NCBI GenBank assembly: GCA_029259745.1
Contig: JAJDEO010000044.1
Span: 49,261 to 113,260 of the forward strand
DNA: 64,000 nucleotides
DNA from: Planctomycetota bacterium
Lineage (GTDB): Bacteria > Planctomycetota > B15-G4
Direction: 5' to 3'
The notes below the pieces were generated by a model. That model saw only the letters and a program-made list of their open reading frames with translations. It was not told the origin of the DNA and ran no database searches. This document shows, one piece after another, positions 37,365-47,067 of this stretch (position 1 is its first letter; the number at the start of each line of letters is the position of its first letter). A program made the translations under genes and the position numbers.

Positions 37365-37460
37365 GGTGGCGGGTCGTCGGATTGGCTTTTGCCAGGAGCT
37401 GCGAATCGAGCGATCATAGCGTCGGTTCGCGATCTCTGCCTCCGTCTGAACGAGGAACGC

Positions 37461-38177
37461 TTGAACGACTCCGACCACGCCGCTGCCTTGTCTGAGCGCC
37501 TGAGGGCGATTTTCGCCATCAAACTCGTGGTTCTCCATCCGCGCTCCGTGCTCGATGTGGGCTGCGGACGGGGTGCTCTGCTGGCCGAACTGGCCCAGGC
37601 CCATGTGTCGGTGCGAGGCGTCGAGCCGAATGCCGAGCGCGTCGCGGAGGCGCGGGCGCTCGGGCTCGACGTGCGCGAGGCGCCCGCCGCGCCGCTCGAC
37701 GAAGCCGACGAGAGCTTCGACTGGGTGACGCTCCGCCACGTCCCACACCACCTGCCCGACCCGGGCGCCGCACTTGCCGAGGCCCTGCGTGTGGCGGCCA
37801 CGGGGGTGCTCGTCGCCGAGCCCTTCTTCGACGCCTCGATCCCGAGCCAGGCCGTCGCCCAGCGCTTCGACCGCTGGCTCAAGGCCCGCGACCGCGAGAG
37901 CGGCATGGTCCACGCCGACGAGCTGTCGGCCGGTGAGCTGCTCGAGGCGCTCGCAGCCCATCGCAATCTCGACGAGCTCGAGATCGAGGTCGAGAGCCAC
38001 ACCACCCTCGCGCCGCGCCCCGCCGGCTGGCTCGAACGCAGCGCCGAGCCACACCTCGCGTCACTCCCCCACGACAGCGCCCCGGCCCGCGACTTCCTCG
38101 AGATCCAACGCGACGCCCACCGCCACGGCATCACGACGCAAGGCACGCTGATCGTCACGCTCAAGCACCGGCGGTGA
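37461..38177 (+). CDS. Class I SAM-dependent methyltransferase
   Basis: About 238 residues. The Rossmann motif I is [15 protein letters not shown], with an acidic end of strand 2 ([11 protein letters not shown]), a motif IV-like [25 protein letters not shown] and a C-terminal region that fits UbiE/Methyltransf_11-type small-molecule methyltransferases. No ATG is available near the domain. The TTG at 37461 follows GAGGAACGC, a reasonable ribosome-binding site; an earlier TTG at 37389 would add 24 residues. The large open frame extending further upstream is antisense to folE2 and cysS and is not real. Substrate unknown. Confidence 0.82.
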   Translation: MNDSDHAAALSERLRAIFAIKLVVLHPRSVLDVGCGRGALLAELAQAHVSVRGVEPNAERVAEARALGLDVREAPAAPLDEADESFDWVTLRHVPHHLPDPGAALAEALRVAATGVLVAEPFFDASIPSQAVAQRFDRWLKARDRESGMVHADELSAGELLEALAAHRNLDELEIEVESHTTLAPRPAGWLERSAEPHLASLPHDSAPARDFLEIQRDAHRHGITTQGTLIVTLKHRR

Positions 38178-38317
38178 GCGGCCGAGCGCGCGAGGCACGA
38201 CACGATGCCCCTTCACAGAATCCGTATTCTCGGTCACTGTGTTTCCACTACGGACCACCGGGTGGCAGCACGGTAGACGTTCTTTCGCCCCCCATTCTCT
38301 CGATTCTCAGGGGCATC

Positions 38318-41300
38318 ATGAACACGATCAACTCTCGAGTCGCATCCTTCCTCGCGACCATTTCCTTCGTCTCGCTCATCGGACTCTTCTTGAGCGGTTG
38401 CGGAGCTGGAGAGCCCGGCGGGGGCCAAGCACCCGGGAAGCTGTTCGTGCAGGGGCGCGTCGCAGACGGCGACGGCGAAAGCGTCGGAGGGGCGCTCGTC
38501 GAGCTCACGGGAGCGACGATCGATCAGGCGTTCACAGACGCAGCCGGGTCGTTCCAGCTGGAGCTCGTTGCAGGCTCTCACACACTGACGACGAGCGTCG
38601 AAGGAGTGATCGTCAGCGAGATCCCGTTGCTCGTCGACGGCACACAGAACATCGACATCGGGACGATTCAGGCTCTCGCACCGCTCCGTGGACGCGTCAT
38701 CGATGGCTCGGGCACGCCGCTCTCCGGCACGGTCGTCGTGGTCGACGGCCCTCAAGGCATCACACTGCTGACTGATGACGACGGCCGGTTCGAGAAACAG
38801 CTCGCTCCGGGTGGATACGACGTCACGCCTTTTTGGAAAGGAAACGAAGTCACGACGATCAACGCCGATGTGACGTTGCCGTCCGGTGCCGACCTCGGTG
38901 AGATCGTCACACTTCAAACGCTGCACGGGCTCCTCCTCGACGGAGTGTTCGACCCGATCGAGGACGCCAAGATCATCGTCGAGACCACACCGAACGTGTT
39001 CGCGACTTCTGCTGCTGACGGCACCTTCGCCGTGCAAGTGCCGACGGGAGAGCACCGGGTTCTCATGAGCGTCGACGGGTTGGTCCTCTTCGACGCAGAC
39101 GTCGAGATCACGGGAGTCGAGGCCAAGGACCTCGGAGCGATACAGCTCCTCGCGCGCGTCACAGGAAGACTCGTCGACGAGATCACGGTCGCAGGTTCGA
39201 ACCCGCCAGTCATCGTGAAGCAACCTGTCGTTGGCGCGCTCGTCGTCGTCGACACGACACCGACGACGACGACGACGTCCAAGGCCGACGGGACCTTCGA
39301 TCTCGACATCCCACTCGACGAGTACTCGCTCTGCGTATCACTCGACGAGATCTTCGTCGCCCATTCCCTCGTCGACACGAGCGACGCCGCCAATCAGGGC
39401 ATCATCGCGCTCGGCGACATCGTCGCCACACCCATGCCCGACGTCGATGGTGACGGACTCGGCAACACTCTCGAGAGCAGTGGTTGGTCGATCCTGATCG
39501 ACGAGGACGGTGACGGCGTCAAGACCGCGAAGGTGGTCACGTCCGATCCCTTCGGACTCGACGCTGACGATGATGGTCTGACCGATGTGGAGGAGTTTGC
39601 ATACAAGACGGATCCGTCACGCGCCGATACAGATGGCGATCTCATCGACGACATCGATGAGATTTACGTCTACCTCAGCAAGCCGATGATGGTCGACTCC
39701 GACGGCGACGCACTGCCGCTCGGAAACCCGTCTGCTGTTCCACACAGCGCTTTCTTCGACGGACATGAAGTCAACGTCTTGCGCACTTCACCAACGCTCG
39801 ACGACACCGACGGTGATGGTTTTCGCGACCACGAGGAAGTTCTCGAAGGTGGCACGAGCCCGCGCATCGCGGACATCCCCAAGATCTCGATCGAGGTATT
39901 CGGCGAGCCCGTCGTCGGATTCGAAGGAGACGTGATCGTCGAGGAGGCCAACAAGCAGACGTCGATCGCCAACGATGCCGAAACGTCCCAGTCGACGAAA
40001 GAGTTCAACTTCAAGACCGAGGGCAGCCTCGACGTGGAAGTGAAGGCGAAGGCGAAGGCCGGGTTCCCAGGAGGATTCGGTGGATCGGTCGAATCGGAAG
40101 CAACGCTGCGTGCCAGCGTGAACACCGACTACGCCTACCACACCGACAGCTCGGCGCTCTCGAGCATCTCGAACGTGCTCGAACAGACGTCCGAAGTCAT
40201 CAAGGAGTTCGATGCAGGCAAGATCGAAGTGGCGATGCTCGTACGGAACGACTCCGACATCGCCATTCGCTACGACGACCTCGACATCATCGTCTTCCAG
40301 ATCGACCCACTACTCGGCCCGGCCGGACTCAAGCCGCTCGGCGTTCTCGAAGAGCCCGATGGAGCGCCCTCGGAATCCGTGCTGCTCGGCCCTCAAGGTA
40401 GCGTCACTCTCCTGCGCGAGAACCGCTCACTCGACATACTCCGCGTCCGCGACTACCTCGAGAACCCGAGCGGGCTCTACTTCCGGATCGGTCACTACTC
40501 GCTGTTCCAGATCGATGGCCAAGGCAACGAAATCGTCGATTACGACGTTGTCGCCCAGAACGTGGTGGAGCGCACCGGACAGATCTCGATCGATTGGGGT
40601 GATGGACTAACCGACGATTTCCTCGTCGCGACAAACGTCGAGCGCAACGCCGACGGATCCGCGGCCGGCTTGCGCATGGACGATGCCCTCGCGCTGCTAG
40701 GTTTCGACTTCGACACGACGATCGTCACTGACGAGCCGAGCGGATCGGGTCCCCTCGTGCAGGGAAAGCGCATCCTGACTCGCATCGAGTCGTCAGTCGT
40801 CACGGAGAGCGAACAGGGTGGGACGTCGGACCGGCATTGGATCGTGTACGGGCCAGGTGCGACGACCTACGACGAAGCTCTCGCCTCAGAGGTCGTCATC
40901 GACTTCGAGGAGATCCGGATCATGCCGGGCGATGCCTACCTCCTGCAGTTCGTCGTGGACGAAGACGGCGACGGACTGACCTTCCAACAGGAGCGCGTAT
41001 ACGGAACCTCGGATGAGTCCGCCGACACCGACGGTGACGGACTGACCGACTCCGAAGAAGTGATCGACGGATGGACCGTGGAGTTCGGCGGCGAGAACGT
41101 CTGCGATCTTACGGACGCCGAGATCCTAGCTCTGTCGTACAAGACCCATTCGAACCCGCGCTTCGGCGACATCGATGGCGATGGTCTCGGCGATGGCTCT
41201 GAGCGTGGTGCACGGCTCGACCCCCTCACCGATGACACCGACGGTGACTTGATCATGGACAAGGACGACATCGACAACAGTCCGTGCGCGGCTGACGACG

Positions 41301-42178
41301 CTCTCTTCGACGCCGTGGCCTCATTCTCCATGTCCAGGGCCGACTGGGACGAAGCCACCAAGAGTTTTCGCGACAAGACCGGCAAGGGAAACCGGCTCGA
41401 TATCACAGATGAGCAGGACACGATCCTCGACTTCATCTACCCACCGTCGCTCAACTCGCAGCCCGTCGCACTCTGGGCACACGGTGAATCAGGACTCCCT
41501 GAAACAGCCGTCACTCTGTTGAACGAGAGGCCCTTCGAGCAGTCCGGGAACATTCTCGTGAACCCTTGCACCGACAGCGATCAACCGTGCTTCACGCTTC
41601 CGCGCACGGGTGGCGGCAACGCCCCGAAACTCACGGCTGCGAATGGCTCGGGATGGTCCGTGGCGTTCTGGTGTTCTGTGAAACCCTTCGGACAGGCGTC
41701 CGAGGAGGTGCCCGGTGGAGAGGGCTGCGAGTACATCGTCGATCCTGACATCGACTTCTGGACGTCGTTCGCTGTCCAACCGGACTACATCGCGCTCCAC
41801 CTCTTCCAGACGAGGTTGCAGGTCAGCGACGGGGACGGCGACGCTTACATCACGACGACTGTGACACCGCAAGAAAACACATGGCACCACTACGCCCTCA
41901 CGGTCAGCCACGACACGGCGCTCAACAATACGAGGCTCACCGTCTACTTCGACGGTCAACCCGTCGGAACGGCAGTCCAGGACGGCGCCCTCCCCAATCC
42001 ATCCGCGGAAGACCTCTGGTTCGGTGCGTGGGGCGAACTGCTGAGCGGGGGAATCACCGAGTACAAGGAGAAGGACGGTCGCGGTGGACGCCTGTCAGGC
42101 ACCTTCGACGAGATCCGCGTGCACGACAAGGCGCTTGCGCCGATCGAGGTCGCGATCCTCGCGAGCAAGGGAACGTGA
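38318..42178 (+). CDS. Giant lipoprotein with Ca-binding TSP3-like repeats and LamG-like end
   Basis: A 1286-residue predicted lipoprotein (lipobox LSGC within the first 33 residues) starting at the ATG near 38318 with AGGGGC upstream. Residues about 45-400 contain four carboxypeptidase-regulatory-like or SdrB-like beta sandwiches (VQGRVADGDGESVGGALVEL, LRGRVIDGSGTPLSGTVVVV). About 405-560 is a run of thrombospondin type-3 calcium loops (DVDGDGLGNTLE, DADDDGLTDVEEF, DTDGDLIDDIDE) laid out like the calcium domain of anthrax protective-antigen-type binary toxins. About 570-850 is a beta-rich region starting KISIEVFGEPVVGF. A second TSP3 run lies near 930-1030. A C-terminal concanavalin/LamG-like domain (ENTWHHYALTVSHD, LTVYFDGQPVG) ends the protein. 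Probably surface-exposed and adhesive. Confidence 0.85.
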   Translation: MNTINSRVASFLATISFVSLIGLFLSGCGAGEPGGGQAPGKLFVQGRVADGDGESVGGALVELTGATIDQAFTDAAGSFQLELVAGSHTLTTSVEGVIVSEIPLLVDGTQNIDIGTIQALAPLRGRVIDGSGTPLSGTVVVVDGPQGITLLTDDDGRFEKQLAPGGYDVTPFWKGNEVTTINADVTLPSGADLGEIVTLQTLHGLLLDGVFDPIEDAKIIVETTPNVFATSAADGTFAVQVPTGEHRVLMSVDGLVLFDADVEITGVEAKDLGAIQLLARVTGRLVDEITVAGSNPPVIVKQPVVGALVVVDTTPTTTTTSKADGTFDLDIPLDEYSLCVSLDEIFVAHSLVDTSDAANQGIIALGDIVATPMPDVDGDGLGNTLESSGWSILIDEDGDGVKTAKVVTSDPFGLDADDDGLTDVEEFAYKTDPSRADTDGDLIDDIDEIYVYLSKPMMVDSDGDALPLGNPSAVPHSAFFDGHEVNVLRTSPTLDDTDGDGFRDHEEVLEGGTSPRIADIPKISIEVFGEPVVGFEGDVIVEEANKQTSIANDAETSQSTKEFNFKTEGSLDVEVKAKAKAGFPGGFGGSVESEATLRASVNTDYAYHTDSSALSSISNVLEQTSEVIKEFDAGKIEVAMLVRNDSDIAIRYDDLDIIVFQIDPLLGPAGLKPLGVLEEPDGAPSESVLLGPQGSVTLLRENRSLDILRVRDYLENPSGLYFRIGHYSLFQIDGQGNEIVDYDVVAQNVVERTGQISIDWGDGLTDDFLVATNVERNADGSAAGLRMDDALALLGFDFDTTIVTDEPSGSGPLVQGKRILTRIESSVVTESEQGGTSDRHWIVYGPGATTYDEALASEVVIDFEEIRIMPGDAYLLQFVVDEDGDGLTFQQERVYGTSDESADTDGDGLTDSEEVIDGWTVEFGGENVCDLTDAEILALSYKTHSNPRFGDIDGDGLGDGSERGARLDPLTDDTDGDLIMDKDDIDNSPCAADDALFDAVASFSMSRADWDEATKSFRDKTGKGNRLDITDEQDTILDFIYPPSLNSQPVALWAHGESGLPETAVTLLNERPFEQSGNILVNPCTDSDQPCFTLPRTGGGNAPKLTAANGSGWSVAFWCSVKPFGQASEEVPGGEGCEYIVDPDIDFWTSFAVQPDYIALHLFQTRLQVSDGDGDAYITTTVTPQENTWHHYALTVSHDTALNNTRLTVYFDGQPVGTAVQDGALPNPSAEDLWFGAWGELLSGGITEYKEKDGRGGRLSGTFDEIRVHDKALAPIEVAILASKGT

Positions 42179-42209
42179 CGTTCCCCACCTAGCATCGACT
42201 TGATCGACA

Positions 42210-42231
42210 GCGTCGTGCGGAACCGCGACGC
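42210..42231. terminator. Possible hairpin between convergent genes
   Basis: GCGTCG (42210-42215) pairs with CGACGC (42226-42231), with CGG/CCG inside, between the giant lipoprotein stop (42178) and the opposing lipoprotein stop (42249). Short and without U-tract. Confidence 0.3.
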
Positions 42232-42248
42232 CGTGACGTCGGGCTCCG

Positions 42249-43352
42249 TCAGCGGCCGATGCTGGCGATGAGCTGGCGCGCCTCGAGGCGTTCGTGGATC
42301 GCGATGCCGAGGGGTGAGGCGCGGTCGACGGTGTGGCGCGGGCGGGCGTCTCCGACGGCGATGGAAAGCGCGAGATCGTGGAACACGGCGTCGGGCGCGA
42401 GGCCCTTGGCTTCGAGAAGGTTGGCGATCTGCTCGGCGAGCACGTCGACGTGCGCGGCGACCATGGCAGCGACGTCGCGTGAACCGGCTGCCGTGCCTGT
42501 CCACCCGCGCCAGACGTCGGTGAGCGCCGAAGAGCCATCGAAACCGGCGGCTTTCAGCAGCCACTCGGCTGGCACGCGTTCGTGACCCTCGACGTCCGCG
42601 CGCCTGCAGAGGTCGTGCAGCGCCGAGATGCCCCCGCGCGCAAGGATGCGGCGTGCAAGGACATAGCCGACGCCGCGCATCCGCACCGAGGCGTCGGCAT
42701 CGAACGCCGCGTCGGTGACGCTCTCGGAGCGACCGAGCCAGTCGTCGAGCGGCCTGGGACCGTCGGACAGACTCACCTGTCCCCACGAGGCACCGGCACG
42801 CTGACGCGCATGTCGCTTCGGGATCATGCGCACCGTGAAACGCAGCTCGTCGACCGCGAGCGCGGCCCCCGTGAGATGCCGCGCGATGAGCCTGGCGCCG
42901 TCGTAGCCAGTCACCCGCAGCGCCAGGTGGTCGCAGAGCCCTTCCTCGACTGCGAGCGGAAGCGTTTGCCAACCCTCCCCGAGCAGCAGGTGCACGAGTT
43001 CGTGAGCGAGGTAGAGCGTGCGCTCCGCTCGGTTGCTCGTCGCGATGTGGATCCGGTCGAGCTCACGGTGGGCGAAGCCGCCGATGTCCGACGACATGGC
43101 CGAGCCGCGGTACAGCGTCACCTCGTCCTGGACCCAGACCTCGATCGGATCGTCGCGCGTGTCGACGAGTTCGACGCGCAGTGCATCGACGAGTCGCGGA
43201 AGGTCGGCGGCCGTCTCGAGCGCCACGCCCTCGCGCGGCGCGCGCACGATGCCGGCGTCCGTCGTGATGGCGATCTCGGGCGGGGGCGCCAAGGCGCAGG
43301 CGCCCAGCAGCAGCGACGCGACGACGAGCAAGACACTGCGTGCGACGTTCAA
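42249..43352 (-). CDS. HExxH lipoprotein (gluzincin-like), paralogue A
   Basis: A 367-residue predicted lipoprotein. The start is the TTG at 43350-43352, which shares TTGA with the stop of the upstream paralogue and gives MNVARSVLLVVASLLLGAC with lipobox Cys19. HELVH at 117-121 and EEGL at 136-139 form HExxH-x14-EE, the layout of a gluzincin zinc site in which a Glu downstream is the third ligand. The C-terminal 200 residues are helical (ARRILARGGISALHDLCRR). The same layout is found in the proteins at 43349-44449 and 57241-58269. It is likely a membrane-tethered metallopeptidase outside the cytoplasm; no named family recognised. Last gene of a coupled three-gene operon. Confidence 0.75.
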   Translation of the reverse strand: MNVARSVLLVVASLLLGACALAPPPEIAITTDAGIVRAPREGVALETAADLPRLVDALRVELVDTRDDPIEVWVQDEVTLYRGSAMSSDIGGFAHRELDRIHIATSNRAERTLYLAHELVHLLLGEGWQTLPLAVEEGLCDHLALRVTGYDGARLIARHLTGAALAVDELRFTVRMIPKRHARQRAGASWGQVSLSDGPRPLDDWLGRSESVTDAAFDADASVRMRGVGYVLARRILARGGISALHDLCRRADVEGHERVPAEWLLKAAGFDGSSALTDVWRGWTGTAAGSRDVAAMVAAHVDVLAEQIANLLEAKGLAPDAVFHDLALSIAVGDARPRHTVDRASPLGIAIHERLEARQLIASIGR

Positions 43353-44449
43353 ATGTCGTTCTCCGCTCCGGGCCAGGCCTCCAGGATGCCGCGCCGGTAC
43401 TCGTCGACATCGCCCAGCGGCACCTCGATCGCGTCGGCGCCGAAGCCGTACACGAGCATCACATCCGACTCGGCGAGGAAGCGTTCGGCGCTCCAACCGC
43501 GATGATCGTACGCCGCCATCGGCGCTGTGCGTCGCCCGACTTCCTCACCGATCTCCGCGGCCATGGCCTCGAGCTCACCGGGACCGACGCGCGCATCGAT
43601 CGCCTCGCGCCAGTCGTTCTCGGTGAAGAGACGTGCACTGTCCAGCAGTCCGGATGCCGCGATGCGTCGCTCACCGCGTGCGCGCGAGTCCTCCGCGAGA
43701 CGTCGCAATGCCGCGAAGCCGCCGGCCTCGACGATGCGCCCCACGACCACGAACCCGACGCCGCGCCGCTTCATGCCGTCGAGCCCCGAGGTGCCCTTGA
43801 CGGCCTCGTAACCAGCGCTGAGCGCCTCGGCGGGATCGATCACGCCGGGCGTGGGATCGAGCGCGAGGCGCCGCGTGACGTGGCCGGAGCGTCGATACTC
43901 GACGGCGATCGGCAGATGCCCGGTGGCGAGGCCGGCCGCGAGCATGAGCACGCCGCGGTGATGCGGGCCGTGCTCGGGCTCGACGCGCATGGCCACCTCG
44001 TCGCAGAGCCCCTCCTCGACGGCGGGCGGCAGCGCGTGCCACGTGTCGTCGATGACGCAGTGCACGAGTTCGTGCGCGAGGAAAAGCCTTCGCCGCTGCG
44101 GGGACGTCTCCTGGACGTGGATGCGATCGCCCGTCCACCAGTGCAACCACGTGCCGCGCGTGACGGCGAACCCGCCCACCGACTCGTGCACCGGCCAGCC
44201 GACGAACAGCAGCAACTCGCGCTGGATCCAGACGTCGGGCGCCGAGTCGCGTGTGCCGGGGAGCAGCGCGCGGATCTCCGGCACGAGGCGCGCGAGGTCG
44301 ACGGCCACGTCGTCGGCGATCGGCGCGCTGTCAGCGAAGACATCCCCGTACGGGCTGCCGACGACGACGTTCGGCGCCGGTGCCATGCATCCGACCAACG
44401 CGAGCGCAAGACACGCGGCACCACGACGGACGACGTCGAGCGCGCTCAC
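43349..44449 (-). CDS. HExxH lipoprotein (gluzincin-like), paralogue B
   Basis: A 366-residue predicted lipoprotein starting at the GTG at 44449, which overlaps the stop of the upstream regulatory-domain protein (GTGA). The lipobox is LVGC with Cys21. HELVH lies at 126-130 and EEGL at 145-148, the same x14 spacing as paralogues A and C. Preceding the motif is a conserved G-G-F-A block (ESVGGFAVTRGTWLHWW), matching DIGGFAHRELDRIHI in A and LAIGGFDWVLLDVDV in C, probably a beta-sheet edge strand. The helical C-terminal half resembles paralogue A (GRIVEAGGFAALRRLAED). Its tandem position with A indicates local duplication. Confidence 0.75.
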   Translation of the reverse strand: MSALDVVRRGAACLALALVGCMAPAPNVVVGSPYGDVFADSAPIADDVAVDLARLVPEIRALLPGTRDSAPDVWIQRELLLFVGWPVHESVGGFAVTRGTWLHWWTGDRIHVQETSPQRRRLFLAHELVHCVIDDTWHALPPAVEEGLCDEVAMRVEPEHGPHHRGVLMLAAGLATGHLPIAVEYRRSGHVTRRLALDPTPGVIDPAEALSAGYEAVKGTSGLDGMKRRGVGFVVVGRIVEAGGFAALRRLAEDSRARGERRIAASGLLDSARLFTENDWREAIDARVGPGELEAMAAEIGEEVGRRTAPMAAYDHRGWSAERFLAESDVMLVYGFGADAIEVPLGDVDEYRRGILEAWPGAENDI

Positions 44450-47067
44450 AGCACGATCACCAACAGCCCGAGCGTGTCGACGTCTTCGAGGTTCGCGCTC
44501 CACGGCGCCACGGTCGAGCTGTTCTCCGGCGTGGAGATCTCGACCTTCACAGGACCCACGGGCACCTCGATCTGCACGGCGATCGGATGGTCGACGAGCG
44601 CGGCGTCCGAGAACACGGCCGTCGTCGCGCCCGTGTCGAGCTCCGTCGCGCCGAGCCACGTTCCGTCCGCGCGCCGCAGGCTCACCTCGACCGTCGGCGC
44701 GACGGACGTCAACTCGCCGTCGCGCAGCATGCCGGCGATCTCGACGAGCCGGTCGTTCGTCGACGCCGTTGCCGGCAAGAGCGCCGGCGCGCCGTTGGCG
44801 TTGGGCCCAGGCTTGAAGACGAGCACGAGGATGTCCTGCGTGACTGGATCGGGAATCACGATGTCCTGCACGCCGACGAACGGTGTGCTGAGGTCGAAGA
44901 GCCGCCGCGTGGGATCGAGGTAGCCCGGCGTCTCGACGATGACGGTGACCTCCTTGGCCGGAAGGCCGCGCGCGATGGCGAACCCGTTGGCGTCCGTCGC
45001 CAAGCGACTCGACTTCGTGTACGGCGCGGTTTCGACGGAGATGAACTCGCCGGAGCTGCCCTCGAACATCAGCTGCGAGACGAGTGGCGCGCCGCTCGTG
45101 TCGATGATACGCAGGCTCAGCTCGCGCGTCGGAAAGAGCGCCACATCGAGCACGTGCTCGCCGAGGTCATAGTCGGTCGCCGGAACGCTGAAGTCGGCGT
45201 AGCCCTCGGCGCGGATCGTCACGAGGAGCTTCCCGGGTTCGAGACCCTGGATGACAAAGCGACCGTCGGCATCCTCGAACGACGTGTTCTGGCCGGCGAA
45301 CCCGCCGTTGCCCGAGTCTCGCATCGGCGCGACGTAGAAATCGCGAACCGCAAGGCCCGTCTGAGCGTCGGTGACACGTCCGCGCAGGACGACACCGCGC
45401 AGGGCATCGGGGTCGAGCACCACGCGCAGGTCCGTCGAGCCGGCAATCACCGGCAGCGTCAGCTCGAGCCCATCCTCGTCGGGATGCTCGACACGCAGTG
45501 TGAACGTTCCGCTGTAGAGCTGCTTCAACTCGAAGCGCCCGTCGGCGTCCGTGAGATCCGAAGAACGGTTGAGGCGGTTCTCCCACGTCGGCACCGGGAA
45601 CATCGTGACGTTGCCGACGTCGACAAGGCGTTCGCCGCTGACATGCACACCGGCGCCGCGAATCGGACGGCCGTCGACGCCGACGACGATGCCCGCGATG
45701 CGCTGGCCGCGTTCGAGCATGATCTCGACGGGCGGCGTGTCCTGCAGCTGCGAGACGCGGATGGGCTGGAGCACGTGCACGGCTTGGTCAGCAGCCAGCA
45801 CATCGAGCACGCCCTTGGCCGTCTCCGGAAGACCAAGCAAATCGAAGCGCCCGTCGACATCCGTTTCCGTCGAGCGCAGCGTGCGCCCGCGCTCAAACGC
45901 GTTCGGCGCGAAGCGCACGACGGCACCGGCGGCCGGCAGGCCCTGGTCGGTGAGCACGCGACCCGAGACACGTCCGCCGGCGTCGAGGCGAATGAGCATG
46001 CCCGGCTGACCCGGAGCGTGACGCCCTTGCCAAGGCGGATGAGCAGGCGCATCGACCGAGATGTGGAGTTCGCGGCTCGCGAGGCCGGCGAGCGTGAAGT
46101 GCCCTTCGGCATCGGTCGTGGCGTCAACGGCAGCCGGACTGATGCGCATGACGCCGGCGACGTCCGTGATCTCACCGTTCCCGGGGAGCACGGCACGCAC
46201 GTCGGCCCCGGCGATCCCGCGCCCGCCGGCGTCGATCACGCGGCCTTCGATGTCGCGCGCCGGCGACACGGTGAGGACGAGATCGTCGATCTGGCGACGC
46301 GTGAGCGACGGAATCGAGTAGGCCCGGGCGTGGGCGACGAGTCCGTCGGCGTCGGCGAGCAGCGTGAACGTCGAGGCGAGGCCTGTGATCGTGAAGCGGC
46401 CGAGTTCGTCCGTCGTGGCTGTGACACCGGCGTCGGCGATGCGCCCGAGGTCGAGGACGATTGGCTCGACGGACCAACCGTGCACCGTCGCGTCGGGCAC
46501 GGCTTCACCGTCGAGGTCAACGACGGTGCCCGCGATGACGATCGTCGAGGCGACGCGGATGTCGACCGTGATTTCGTCGTCGGCGCGCAGCTCGTCGTTG
46601 CGCCCCACGTGACGCTGAGCGTGCCCTTCGTCCGCCACGACCTCGAGCGCGCGCAGCGTGGCCGGCGTCGCGATCGCGAGTGCGAAACGACCGTCGACAC
46701 CGCAAGTGGCGCTCGGCCCGTCCCCCGGCGCGACACCTTCGAGATGCGCCACGACGCGCGCCCCCGCCACCGGCGCCTCGGTCTGCTCGAACACGACCCG
46801 CCCGCGCACGACGGCCCGCGCCTCACCTGGCGTTGCTTGACCGCTCGACGCCTCGTCTTCTCCGACGACCCCGGGCACGACGAGCTTTTCTTCGAGCCCC
46901 GCCTCGCGCGACGCACCGGCGTCGGCCCCGGTGACGACGCGCCCTCCGTCGGGGACGATGACCCCGACCGCATCGACATCCACGTCCGCCGTCGGCTCAG
47001 CCGTCAGCACGAACCAGACTCCGCCCGCGAGGAGCAAGACAACGACGAGAGCGACAAAACGAAACAT
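44446..47067 (-). CDS. Membrane-anchored multi-domain carboxypeptidase-regulatory-like protein
   Basis: An 873-residue protein starting at the ATG at 47067 with AGGAG 7 bases upstream. One N-terminal hydrophobic segment (FRFVALVVVLLLAGGVWFVL) serves as a signal anchor. The rest, from about residue 85, is at least eight beta-sandwich units of the CarboxypepD_reg / SdrD-B type, each with a G-R-V/F-x-D...G-x-F-x-I/L-x-G-L pattern: VVRGRVVFEQTEAPVAGARV, DELGRFTITGLAS, IEGRVIDAGGRGIAGADV, DAEGHFTLAGLAS, VSGRVLTDQGLPAAGAVV, DVDGRFDLLGLPE, LRGRVTDAQTGLAVRDFYV, DADGRFVIQGLEP. It begins the operon with two HExxH lipoproteins; perhaps a substrate or scaffold for them. Exact function unknown. Confidence 0.82.
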   Translation of the reverse strand: MFRFVALVVVLLLAGGVWFVLTAEPTADVDVDAVGVIVPDGGRVVTGADAGASREAGLEEKLVVPGVVGEDEASSGQATPGEARAVVRGRVVFEQTEAPVAGARVVAHLEGVAPGDGPSATCGVDGRFALAIATPATLRALEVVADEGHAQRHVGRNDELRADDEITVDIRVASTIVIAGTVVDLDGEAVPDATVHGWSVEPIVLDLGRIADAGVTATTDELGRFTITGLASTFTLLADADGLVAHARAYSIPSLTRRQIDDLVLTVSPARDIEGRVIDAGGRGIAGADVRAVLPGNGEITDVAGVMRISPAAVDATTDAEGHFTLAGLASRELHISVDAPAHPPWQGRHAPGQPGMLIRLDAGGRVSGRVLTDQGLPAAGAVVRFAPNAFERGRTLRSTETDVDGRFDLLGLPETAKGVLDVLAADQAVHVLQPIRVSQLQDTPPVEIMLERGQRIAGIVVGVDGRPIRGAGVHVSGERLVDVGNVTMFPVPTWENRLNRSSDLTDADGRFELKQLYSGTFTLRVEHPDEDGLELTLPVIAGSTDLRVVLDPDALRGVVLRGRVTDAQTGLAVRDFYVAPMRDSGNGGFAGQNTSFEDADGRFVIQGLEPGKLLVTIRAEGYADFSVPATDYDLGEHVLDVALFPTRELSLRIIDTSGAPLVSQLMFEGSSGEFISVETAPYTKSSRLATDANGFAIARGLPAKEVTVIVETPGYLDPTRRLFDLSTPFVGVQDIVIPDPVTQDILVLVFKPGPNANGAPALLPATASTNDRLVEIAGMLRDGELTSVAPTVEVSLRRADGTWLGATELDTGATTAVFSDAALVDHPIAVQIEVPVGPVKVEISTPENSSTVAPWSANLEDVDTLGLLVIVL

